Part shown: piece after piece, positions 1 through 6,308 of the stretch
How positions within the stretch are numbered: the first letter of the stretch is position 1
Layout: the number at the start of each line of letters is the position of its first letter
DNA from: an uncultured Eubacteriales bacterium
Lineage (GTDB): Bacteria > Bacillota > Clostridia > Oscillospirales > Oscillospiraceae
Assembly (NCBI GenBank): GCA_902496595.1
Contig: CABVBV010000032.1
Location: 1-16,538, forward strand
Length of the DNA: 16,538 bases
Direction of reading: 5' to 3'
Position numbers and translations under genes: made by a program
The notes under the pieces: model-generated
Database searches by the model: none
What the model was told of the DNA's origin: nothing
Seen by the model: the letters and a program-made list of their open reading frames with translations, nothing else

Positions 1-979
1 GCAGGGTCTGGCGTATGCTGGCCCCGGGGTTCTCTATCTGGTCGATGAGTATCTCAGCCGCCTGCACGCCCAGCTCGAAAGTGTCGACGATGATGCTGGT
101 GATTCCCGGCTCTGCCAGTGCGGTGACGGCGGTGTCGTCAAAGCTGAGGACTCCGAAGTCCTCCGGCACGCGCAGGCCCAGCCTCTGCGCCGCCCTCTGT
201 GCGCCGAGCGCCAGCATATCGCTGCCGCATGCCATGGCGTCGGGCCGTTTTTCGGTCGTCAGCAAGCCGGTCACCTGGGCAATGACCTCATCGATGTTCC
301 CTGCCTTGCTGTGCAGGATGATACTGCTATCCACGCTCAACCCGCAGGCATCCAACTCGCGGCAGCAGCCCGAAAGCCGGTCACATGAGAAAAGGTCGCT
401 CTCCGGCCCGCCGAGATAGCCGATGCGCCGGTAGCCCTTCGAGACCAGATGCCGCACGGCTATGACGCCCGCCTGAGTGTTGTTGATATCCAGCCAGCTG
501 GTCTCCGCCCCGACGTCCTCAGCCCGTCCCAGGATGACGCAGGGAAAACTCAGCTCCTCAACTCTGCGTATGAACTCTCGGCTCACGAGCGAGATGGGAA
601 ACACCACTCCATCCACTTTCTTGCCGAGAATGAGTCGCTCTACACCGGAAAGGCCGCCTGAGGTGCGCGAGCCGTTGGTGATCATGAGGCTGTAGTCCCG
701 CCTGTGCGCGGCGGTCTCGATGCCGAACACCGTGTTGTTGAAGAAATTGTTGGAATACGCGCCCGGGTCGGTGACGTCTATGACCAGGGCGACGGTGCGC
801 GGGCTGCCGTTGGCAAAGCTGCGTGCGAAGTCGTTGGGTACGTATTTGAGCTCTTCCATCGCATCGTAGATGCGCTTTTTGGTTTCTTCAGAGATGGCGC
901 CCTTGCAGTTCAGGACTCTGGACACCGTGGAGGCCGATACTCCGGCCAGCTGCGCCACATCGCGTATTGTGACAGACAT
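1..979 (-). CDS. LacI-family transcriptional repressor (3' end beyond the window)
   Basis: The reading frame from the ATG at 979-977 is open to the window edge and gives 326 residues, so probably only 10-20 residues are missing. The N-terminal helix-turn-helix reads VAQLAGVSASTVSRVL (about residues 8-23), the hinge-helix region is about residues 45-60, and the remainder is a periplasmic-binding-protein-like effector domain. GGAGGA lies about 5 nt before the ATG. LacI proteins bind short palindromes with a central CG and are released or activated by small sugars or nucleosides. The effector cannot be read from sequence. The gene is divergent from a MATE exporter. A perfect LacI-type palindrome lies in its own leader and a half copy overlaps its -35 box, which points to autoregulation. 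The family call is firm; the regulon is unknown. Confidence 0.95.
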   Translation of the reverse strand, partial: MSVTIRDVAQLAGVSASTVSRVLNCKGAISEETKKRIYDAMEELKYVPNDFARSFANGSPRTVALVIDVTDPGAYSNNFFNNTVFGIETAAHRRDYSLMITNGSRTSGGLSGVERLILGKKVDGVVFPISLVSREFIRRVEELSFPCVILGRAEDVGAETSWLDINNTQAGVIAVRHLVSKGYRRIGYLGGPESDLFSCDRLSGCCRELDACGLSVDSSIILHSKAGNIDEVIAQVTGLLTTEKRPDAMACGSDMLALGAQRAAQRLGLRVPEDFGVLSFDDTAVTALAEPGITSIIVDTFELGVQAAEILIDQIENPGASIRQTL

Positions 980-989
980 AGCTCCTCCC

Positions 990-1004
990 ATGCAACCGGT
1001 TGCT
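990..1004. promoter_or_regulatory. LacI-family operator (cre-like palindrome)
   Basis: The core GCAACCGGTTGC (992-1003) is a perfect palindrome with the central CG typical of LacI-family sites, and the 15 bases fit the catabolite-responsive-element consensus WTGNAANCGNWNNCW at every fixed position. It ends about 10 bp from the repressor start codon, directly next to its Shine-Dalgarno, so bound repressor could act as a roadblock. It is most likely the operator of the adjacent LacI protein. CcpA, also a LacI-family member, is the alternative. Confidence 0.75.
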
Positions 1005-1087
1005 GCTTTTGCAGCTCCGTTTTGCTCTATTGTCGGTAGTATTTTTGTATGATATTCACAGATAAGTGCGGAATATTTGTCTATTTG

Positions 1088-1116
1088 ATTATATAGTTCA
1101 TTTACTTATTATGCAA
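1088..1116 (-). promoter_or_regulatory. promoter of the LacI-family gene
   Basis: On the minus strand a perfect TATAAT (1093-1088) is preceded after 17 bp by TTGCAT (1116-1111), a 3/6 match to the -35 consensus. It predicts a leader of about 100 nt that contains the operator at 990-1004. The -35 box coincides with the second copy of ATGCAACCG. Confidence 0.5.
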
Positions 1117-1119
1117 CCG
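1111..1119. promoter_or_regulatory. operator half-site over the repressor -35 box
   Basis: ATGCAACCG at 1111-1119 repeats exactly the left half plus centre of the operator at 990-998, 121 bp away. The right half is not conserved (TATTAC). Overlap with the predicted -35 box fits an auxiliary site for autorepression or looping, but the site is incomplete. Confidence 0.4.
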
Positions 1120-1306
1120 TATTACTAATAATAAAACTAGCACTTTTTCGCCCGTTTGTCAACAGCGGTTTTCGGCTTATTTCACCAAAAACAGCGAATT
1201 GCATAGCTTTCATTGAACATCTTTATACATTTGATATCGTTTTTCAGAAAGTGTACGATGGCTGTCGGTCTCAATCTTACCGTGCGACGAAAAAAGGCAG
1301 AAGATA

Positions 1307-1335
1307 TTGAAAATCGCCTTGGAACAGTATATAAT
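1307..1335 (+). promoter_or_regulatory. promoter of the MATE exporter gene
   Basis: TTGAAA (1307-1312), a 17-bp spacer and TATAAT (1330-1335) make a near-consensus housekeeping promoter. Transcription would start near 1342, only about 16 nt before the TTG start of the exporter. That argues against the upstream GTG at 1349 as the start. Confidence 0.75.
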
Positions 1336-1357
1336 AATAGTATAGAAGGTGATTTCT

Positions 1358-2704
1358 TTGTCTGCTGCAAAAGGTGATCTCACGGCGGGCGCTCCCGGGA
1401 GGAAGCTGCTCGCCTTTGCCTTGCCCATTTTGGTCATAAATATGTTCCAGGCGATTTACAACGCTGTGGACATGGTCATCCTCGGCCAGTTCACAGGCGC
1501 ACCGGGCATGAGCGCCGTCGGCATCGGCGGCCAGGTCACCACGGTCGTGCTCGTGGTCGTTACCGCAATCGCCAACGGCGGCGCTGCCATAACAGGCCGC
1601 TATTTCGGCGCGGGCAACCGCGATGCCATCCGCCGCCTGCTCACCACCATGCTCAGCTTTTCGCTCATCCTCGCGCTTCTCCTCACCGCCGCAGTTATTG
1701 CCGCGTGCAGGCCCATCCTCATCTTCCTCAACACCCCCGACGAGAGCTTTGACGGCGCCGTGGCCTACCTCATCATCTGTATGTGCGGCACCGTCGTCGT
1801 CTACGCCTACAACGTCTTCTACTCCGTCCTGCGCGGCATCGGCGAGAGCGCTGCGCCCATGAAGATAATGCTGCTCACTACTGCCGAGAACATCGCGCTC
1901 GACCTGCTGTTCATCGCCGTGTTCGGCCTCGGCGCGGCGGGCGCTGCCATCGGCACGGTGATAAGCCAGGCGACCAGCGCCATCCTCATCTGCCGCTGCG
2001 TCTGCAAGGCCGGTTACTTTGAGTTCGGCATCCGCTCGCTGAAACTGGAGCGCGGCGTGCTCTCGGGCCTGCTGCGCATCTGTGCACCGCAAATCGTTCA
2101 GATGGTGCTGACAAACACCAGTTTCCTGCTCATAAACGGGCTCATCAACGTTTTTGACGTCAACCACTCCGCTGCCGCCGCCGCTGTGACCAAGCTCTGG
2201 AACCTCACCGTCCTCGCAGGTCAGGCGCTCATGGCCGCGATGATAAGCATGACCGCCCAGAACTGCGCCAAGGGCGAATACCGGCGCGTCCTCAACGCGC
2301 TCTACACCGGCTGCCTCGTCGCCGCCGCCATCGGCGGCGTGTTCACCCTGCTCAGCGAGCTCTTGCCCGCTGCCATGCTGCGCATCTTCACAAATGATGA
2401 GCCCGTCATTGCCGCCGGTATCAGCTACCTGCGCTATTTCGCCATAGGCTTCATGGCTGAAAACGCCATGTTCTGCCTCTTCGGTGCGCTCACGGGCTCC
2501 GGGCACACGCTGGTGCCCATGTGCTGCGCCATCATAACCTCCTACCTCGTGCGCTATCTCTTCGCCCTCGTACTGAGCCGGTACACGGCCCTCGGCTTTG
2601 ACGGCATCGCCATCGCATACAGCCTCGCGCCCTTCATAAGCGCCGGTATCTGCGCCGCCTACATGGCCTCGGGCCGATGGAAAAAAATCAAAATCGCGCA
2701 ATAA
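1358..2704 (+). CDS. MATE-family multidrug/cation antiporter
   Basis: The 448-residue integral membrane protein fits the usual MATE length (about 450) and twelve helices, with two halves of six. It begins with a short cytoplasmic N-terminus, then helix 1 (about residues 17-37) leads into the family signature around NAVDMVILGQFTG (35-47), and the protein ends in a basic tail (WKKIKIAQ). MATE proteins export drugs or metabolites in exchange for Na+ or H+. The start chosen is TTG at 1358, preceded by AAGGTGAT at 1346-1353. A GTG three codons earlier is in frame but has no ribosome binding site and lies about 7 nt from the predicted transcription start. It is transcribed alone, from its own promoter to a hairpin terminator. 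The substrate is unknown. Confidence 0.93.
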   Translation: MSAAKGDLTAGAPGRKLLAFALPILVINMFQAIYNAVDMVILGQFTGAPGMSAVGIGGQVTTVVLVVVTAIANGGAAITGRYFGAGNRDAIRRLLTTMLSFSLILALLLTAAVIAACRPILIFLNTPDESFDGAVAYLIICMCGTVVVYAYNVFYSVLRGIGESAAPMKIMLLTTAENIALDLLFIAVFGLGAAGAAIGTVISQATSAILICRCVCKAGYFEFGIRSLKLERGVLSGLLRICAPQIVQMVLTNTSFLLINGLINVFDVNHSAAAAAVTKLWNLTVLAGQALMAAMISMTAQNCAKGEYRRVLNALYTGCLVAAAIGGVFTLLSELLPAAMLRIFTNDEPVIAAGISYLRYFAIGFMAENAMFCLFGALTGSGHTLVPMCCAIITSYLVRYLFALVLSRYTALGFDGIAIAYSLAPFISAGICAAYMASGRWKKIKIAQ

Positions 2705-2733
2705 AAATGCCGCCCATATGGGCGGCTCTTTTC
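2703..2733. terminator. bidirectional intrinsic terminator
   Basis: GCCGCCCATATGGGCGGC (2709-2726) is a perfect 18-base palindrome followed by CTCTTTTC on the plus strand and by ATTTTTAT on the minus strand. It ends the MATE gene (stop 2702-2704) and the convergent minus-strand operon, whose last stop codon (2734-2732) lies just inside the T-run. Confidence 0.9.
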
Positions 2734-3481
2734 ATTTCAGCGGCTTTCTGATTATAACGCTGCCGTGCAGGTCGCAGACCGGCGTGGGCAATATCCCGCG
2801 CACGGCGCAGAACTCGCGGACGGCCTTGTCCGCGCCGGGGGCCAGCATTGCGCCGCCGGGGTTCAGGCGCTCCCAGAAGAGGGGCAGCGCCGCTGACGTC
2901 GGCGCATACGATCCCGCATCTATTGAGACAAATGCGAAAAACCTGCTCTCGCAGGCGGCAAAGCTCTCCGGGAACGCCCCTTTATGGAAGTCCGTCTGCT
3001 CCGGGAACGGCATACGCTTCCACACGGTATTTACGCCGGTCTCGGCGAAGCTGTCGAAGAGGTGCAGCATTCTGTCCGGGAATGCGGCGTTTATGTGTAT
3101 GGCGAAGTCGCCCCGGCCTACGCCGAGCTGCGCCGCGTCGCCGGGGAGCTTAAGCTCGTGTATCTGCTCTGCGAGCAGGCGCATTGCGGCAAGGCGCGGG
3201 TCGAATCCAAGCGGCGGCCTCTTAACAGGCCCATCGTAGCCGAGGGAGCGCAGCTCACTTTCCAGCTTTACCGCCCCCGCTTCGTCTTGGGCGCATATGA
3301 AGACGCAGTCCGGGTCGCAGATGAGGCTCTCCACCGGCGACACGACCGGCAGGCCCGCGAGGCTGCCGCCCCATTTCTCCTGCGCACTGTCGGCAAAGCA
3401 CAGGGCCCTGTATTCGCTGCCGAGCAGCCGCGCCGTCATGGCCCCTGTCTCATCGGCGCCGAAGAGCACGGTCTTTATCAC
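2732..3481 (-). CDS. TylF/MycF/NovP-like O-methyltransferase with an N-terminal Rossmann-like domain
   Basis: The 249-residue protein has two parts. Residues 1-90 start with KTVLFGADETGAM, a nucleotide-binding-like beta-loop-alpha. Residues about 105-248 carry the TylF-family pattern: GVGRGDFA (120-127), FPDRMLHLFDSF (134-145), FHKGAFP (165-171), FVSIDAGSY (184-192) and LNPGG (206-210). TylF enzymes are SAM- and Mg-dependent sugar O-methyltransferases. Here Asp188 remains, but the usual downstream HDY/DD metal ligands are replaced by LAPGAD (213-218), and the region after FDSF is shortened, so activity is doubtful. The GTG start (3481-3479) has AAAGGAGG 7 nt upstream and overlaps the previous stop as GTGA, implying translational coupling. 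It is the last gene of the operon. The fold call is good; the function is not known. Confidence 0.72.
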   Translation of the reverse strand: MIKTVLFGADETGAMTARLLGSEYRALCFADSAQEKWGGSLAGLPVVSPVESLICDPDCVFICAQDEAGAVKLESELRSLGYDGPVKRPPLGFDPRLAAMRLLAEQIHELKLPGDAAQLGVGRGDFAIHINAAFPDRMLHLFDSFAETGVNTVWKRMPFPEQTDFHKGAFPESFAACESRFFAFVSIDAGSYAPTSAALPLFWERLNPGGAMLAPGADKAVREFCAVRGILPTPVCDLHGSVIIRKPLK

Positions 3482-4593
3482 TCCGCCGCCTCCTTTGCGG
3501 TATCCACAATGAGCTGCCGGGCCTTGTCGCGCAGGATCTGACAGCGCACCGGCTCCGGCTCGACCTCGGCCATGACCTCTTCGAGCTCCAGCCCTGTCTC
3601 AACCGCTATCTGGCGATATACCTCTGCAAGTTCCTCGTCCGTGACCTCGAGCTCTTCGCGCTCCGCCACGGCATTCAGCAGCAGGTCGAACTTTGCCGCG
3701 TCCTCGGCCCGGGCGCGGTTATTTTGGCGCCAGGTCTCCAAGGTCTCATCTATGGAGCCGAGGTAGGCGTCAAAGGCCGCGTCTATCTTCTTCGTATCTG
3801 TCATGGCGCGTTTTTTTGCCGAGTGCTCCTGCATAAGCCGCTCCAGCGTCTCATCAAAGCTGCGCGGCAGCGGGCGGTAGCGCTCCACAAGTTCACGCAC
3901 CAGCTCCCGGAAACGTGCGGGCGAGAGCTCGCTGTTGTCGCCGGAGACGGTCTGGAGCATGACGTCCAGGGCCTCAGCCCTGACCTGGGCCTTGGGTCGC
4001 ACTATCTCAGTCTCGCGGTAGGCCGCGTCGAGAATGTCGATAAAGTCCGCGAGGACGTTGTAGATGGCGTCGCGGGCGACCCTGAGCTTCGCTCCGGCGA
4101 GCATGGAATCGAGCTTCTGCTCCACCATGCCCTCAGGCGGCTCGCCTCGCATATTTGCACAGGCGGCTGAGAGCGCAGCGGCGGTGAAACGCTCCTGCTC
4201 CGAGCGAGATACGCGCACCTCGAGGCCGCGGTACCGCCCCAGTTCCACCTCGGGGCACAGGTCGCAGCTGACGGTGAACTTCGCCCCTCCGCCCTCGAGC
4301 CAGGTGACTTCGGTGAGCTGCGGCCGTCCCACTGTGCGCACTCCCTGCTCCGCGAGCCACTTGCCGTAGAGCTCCGGCACGCAGATGTCCAGCGCCTCGT
4401 CAAAGAGCGCGGTCTCGCCGTAGAGCTTCTCTATCTCCTGCCTCGGCGCGAGCCCGGCGGCGAAGCCCGGTACGGGAAAGCGCTCGGAATTATCGACATA
4501 TGCGTTCTCCAGCGCCCGGGCAAACTCATCAGGTTCTATCCTCAGCGTGACGGTGAGCCTGTCGCCGTCGCGGTTTTTTGCCAGTTCAAGCAT
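3478..4593 (-). CDS. trigger-factor-like chaperone lacking the PPIase domain and the ribosome-docking motif
   Basis: The 371-residue protein matches trigger factor at both ends. The N-domain spans about 1-128: PGFAAGLAP (42-50), EKLYG (55-59), and PEVELGRYRGLEV (114-126) closing it. A C-domain-like helix starts at PPEGMVEQKLDSML (152-165), and the end KFDLLLNAVAEREELEVTDE (301-320) is typical of the C-terminal arm. The FKBP-like PPIase domain expected between these parts is not visible; the middle (about 170-300) is helical. At the GFRK loop, residues 44-46 read FAA where E. coli trigger factor has the L23-binding FRK. It is therefore probably not a ribosome-bound chaperone. It is also shorter than true Tig (about 430) and is not beside clpP/clpX. 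GGAGG lies 7 nt before the ATG. It overlaps the next gene by 4 bp. Confidence 0.75.
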   Translation of the reverse strand: MLELAKNRDGDRLTVTLRIEPDEFARALENAYVDNSERFPVPGFAAGLAPRQEIEKLYGETALFDEALDICVPELYGKWLAEQGVRTVGRPQLTEVTWLEGGGAKFTVSCDLCPEVELGRYRGLEVRVSRSEQERFTAAALSAACANMRGEPPEGMVEQKLDSMLAGAKLRVARDAIYNVLADFIDILDAAYRETEIVRPKAQVRAEALDVMLQTVSGDNSELSPARFRELVRELVERYRPLPRSFDETLERLMQEHSAKKRAMTDTKKIDAAFDAYLGSIDETLETWRQNNRARAEDAAKFDLLLNAVAEREELEVTDEELAEVYRQIAVETGLELEEVMAEVEPEPVRCQILRDKARQLIVDTAKEAAE

Positions 4594-4615
4594 TTTGCGG
4601 CCTCCTTTGCCGGGT

Positions 4616-4636
4616 GGGGCGCCGCGAAGGCGCCCC
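4616..4636. other. intercistronic GC-rich hairpin
   Basis: GGGGCGCC and GGCGCCCC form a perfect 8-bp stem around a 5-nt loop, between the membrane protein stop and the ribosome binding site of the trigger-factor-like gene. There is no T-run on the minus strand, so it is unlikely to terminate. It could stabilise or process the mRNA. Confidence 0.5.
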
Positions 4637-4644
4637 GGGTCGAT

Positions 4645-5094
4645 TCACTGTTTCGGCGGCTTCACAAGGGCCTTTGTGAGAGGCACGCCGGAGAAGATGC
4701 CGGCGAGAGCCGAGACATACACCGTAGCGAGCGCGATGGGATAGCAGCTCCACCAGGCTGCGAAGAAGTGAGGCCCGACGCCCGCGTTCACGGCGGTCAT
4801 GAGCAGGGTCATGAAGGTGCCCATGACGAGCGCGAGGATTATTGTGGAGACAATTGTGTAGCCCGGCGTGTCCGGCTTGAGCCCGAGGGAGGCGGCAAAC
4901 TTAGCTCCCCAGGCGATGACCGGCACGATGAAGACGAAGATGGTGCTCACAGGATAGGCGATTGCAAAGCCCACGAGGAAGGATTTCAGCGTGAGAAATC
5001 CGTTCAGCGCGGGCAGGACTATGCTGAGGGCGACGTTGATGATGAGCGATATCCAGAGGCTGAGTATGACGTCGAATTTGGTGAGTTTCTTCAT
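4645..5094 (-). CDS. four-helix membrane protein, DUF2798-like
   Basis: The 149-residue protein is almost entirely hydrophobic, with four predicted membrane helices at about 8-30, 36-64, 80-104 and 112-138. The second pair (VMGTFMTLLMTAVNAG, then an aromatic FFAAWW segment) resembles the DUF2798 pattern of small membrane proteins of unknown function. The N-terminus is basic (MKKLTK) and the tail KALVKPPKQ is also basic, consistent with both ends inside. I chose the ATG at 5094-5092 because AGGGGGA lies about 8 nt upstream. A TTG seven codons earlier is in frame but has no such site. It lies 50 bp after the AroD-like gene and 51 bp before the trigger-factor-like gene, in the same operon. The function is unknown; the family call is tentative. 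Confidence 0.6.
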   Translation of the reverse strand: MKKLTKFDVILSLWISLIINVALSIVLPALNGFLTLKSFLVGFAIAYPVSTIFVFIVPVIAWGAKFAASLGLKPDTPGYTIVSTIILALVMGTFMTLLMTAVNAGVGPHFFAAWWSCYPIALATVYVSALAGIFSGVPLTKALVKPPKQ

Positions 5095-5144
5095 ATCGAT
5101 TTCCCCCTTTATCAATTGAGGTACAAGGATATGGCCACGCGGCC

Positions 5145-5783
5145 TCAGCAGACGGTCTTGTCCTCTCCGCTTTCGGAGATTATGCTGCGGATTATGGGCG
5201 TATCGGGGTTTCTGAGCTTGAAGGCGGCGACGGCTGCGTCAAGCTCGGCGGCATATTCTGCTTCGATACCGTATTCAAGGATATCGGCTCCGCTCTCCAG
5301 CATGGATTCCAGCTTCTTGACGATATCGTCGCGTCCGACTTCGCCCTGGGCGCACCAGGACGCGGCGGCGAGCTTGCCCGCAGCGTGGATATTCCCTATA
5401 TTCGCCGCGGCGGCGTCCGGTTCAGCGTACCACTCGACAGTGACGATGTCGGCGAGGCCTGGCGCGGAAGCGAGGTCGTTGAGCCTTGTGACATACATAC
5501 AGGTGGCCGGGTGAGCGCCGCCCATGCGCTTGTCGCGGAAGGTGTACATGAATATCTTGCCGCCAAGCGCCTCGCGCACTTCCTTTATCATCTCGGGCAT
5601 GACGACGAAGCGCGTCTCGAACACGCCCTCGAACTCGTCCACGCGCCACTCGACGGCGGCAACGGAGCCGTCCTGTGCGAGCGCGGCGGCTTTTTTGAGC
5701 ACGGCTTCGCGGCTTTTTTCGGTGATGGGCGCGATCTTGTCGCCCGGTTTCAGGCTTTGGCTGCGGATCTCGATGGTTTTCAT
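5145..5783 (-). CDS. type I 3-dehydroquinate dehydratase-like protein without catalytic residues
   Basis: The 212-residue protein shows the first half of the AroD (beta/alpha)8 barrel: EWRVD (45-49), MYTFRDK (79-85) followed by GG (88-89), VTVEWYAEP (114-122), SWCAQ (142-146) and GADILE (165-170). The real enzyme dehydrates 3-dehydroquinate in the shikimate pathway through a lysine Schiff base. Compared with Salmonella AroD numbering, Glu86 is replaced (Met87 before GG), His143 falls on Trp143/Cys144 and Lys170 is Glu170. The C-terminus stops at about 212 instead of about 250, losing the Arg213 and Gln236 loops. It is most likely not an active dehydratase. The ATG at 5783-5781 has GAGGT 7 nt upstream. 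A TTG at 5801 overlaps the preceding stop and is less likely. No shikimate genes are nearby. Confidence 0.72.
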   Translation of the reverse strand: MKTIEIRSQSLKPGDKIAPITEKSREAVLKKAAALAQDGSVAAVEWRVDEFEGVFETRFVVMPEMIKEVREALGGKIFMYTFRDKRMGGAHPATCMYVTRLNDLASAPGLADIVTVEWYAEPDAAAANIGNIHAAGKLAAASWCAQGEVGRDDIVKKLESMLESGADILEYGIEAEYAAELDAAVAAFKLRNPDTPIIRSIISESGEDKTVC

Positions 5784-5797
5784 TTTGTTCACCTCAA

Positions 5798-6295
5798 TCA
5801 AGTAATTATCCTGACTTCCTCGCCTTTTTTGAAGAGGAGGTATTCACTGTGTCCCGTGAGCAGCGCCCTGACCTCTGCGTCGGGGCAGGCGCGGCCCACC
5901 ATGAGCTCCTGGTACATATCCGCGAGCAGGCGCAAACGGCTGATGTCCTCCGGGTAGTAGCGGATGAGCGGCATGACGGTCATGGTGCCAAGGCGCGGTA
6001 TGTTGTGCCGCAGGTGCGGCAGCATGGCCAGTTCCTCCAGCGTCAGCTCCTCGGGGTCGCCGTAGGCCCGCTCGTCTCCCCTGCGCTTCGACTCCGGCAG
6101 GGGGTGGAAAATGCGCATCTCGCCGCCTAGGCTGTACTCAGTGCCCATTATCTGCTGAAGCCGGCCGTATTCCGCCTTCACAAAGGCGGCCTTCTCCTCC
6201 ATGATGAGAGGCAGCAGCCGCTCCTTTTGCAGCTCGGCCAGGCCCTCGCCAAGCAGGCCCGAGGCCGTTTTTTCATATTCCGCGTATGCGTCCAT
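5798..6295 (-). CDS. conserved-looking hypothetical protein (165 aa)
   Basis: I do not recognise this protein. It is soluble, rich in Glu, Leu and Arg, and has no signal peptide or membrane segment. The first half is helical (residues 1-50, EKTASGLLGEGLAELQKERL style), a polar stretch with PLPESKRRGDERAYGDPEEL follows (about 65-84), then a proline/tyrosine-containing core (MTVMPLIRYYPEDISRL, about 105-121) and a short beta-like C-terminus. AAGGAG lies 7 nt before the ATG. The gene starts 13 bp after the MoxR-like gene and ends 14 bp before the AroD-like start, so it is co-expressed with both. Its place directly behind MoxR suggests an accessory subunit, but that is inference. Confidence 0.75.
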   Translation of the reverse strand: MDAYAEYEKTASGLLGEGLAELQKERLLPLIMEEKAAFVKAEYGRLQQIMGTEYSLGGEMRIFHPLPESKRRGDERAYGDPEELTLEELAMLPHLRHNIPRLGTMTVMPLIRYYPEDISRLRLLADMYQELMVGRACPDAEVRALLTGHSEYLLFKKGEEVRIIT

Positions 6296-6308
6296 ATTCC
6301 AGCTCCTT

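Larger units (their letters stand above)
980..1357. other. AT-rich divergent intergenic region (repressor / exporter)
   Basis: This 378-bp gap is much more AT-rich than the flanking genes. It holds the repressor's ribosome binding site and operator (980-1004), the repressor promoter (1088-1116), an operator half-site (1111-1119) and the exporter promoter (1307-1335). Between about 1120 and 1306 I see no convincing gene, repeat or RNA structure. Short open frames there have no ribosome binding site. Confidence 0.6.

Noticed and set aside
1182..1437. Short minus-strand open frames upstream of the MATE gene
   Set aside because: No ribosome binding site, AT-rich intergenic composition, and overlap with the MATE promoter and start.
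1277..2701. Minus-strand open frame (474 codons) opposite the MATE gene
   Set aside because: The translation is rich in His, Asp, Glu and Gly with no domain pattern, and lies antisense to a clear membrane transporter with its own promoter and terminator.
5145..5783. Assignment as a functional shikimate-pathway aroD
   Set aside because: Catalytic Lys and His positions are substituted, the C-terminus is truncated and no other shikimate gene is present.
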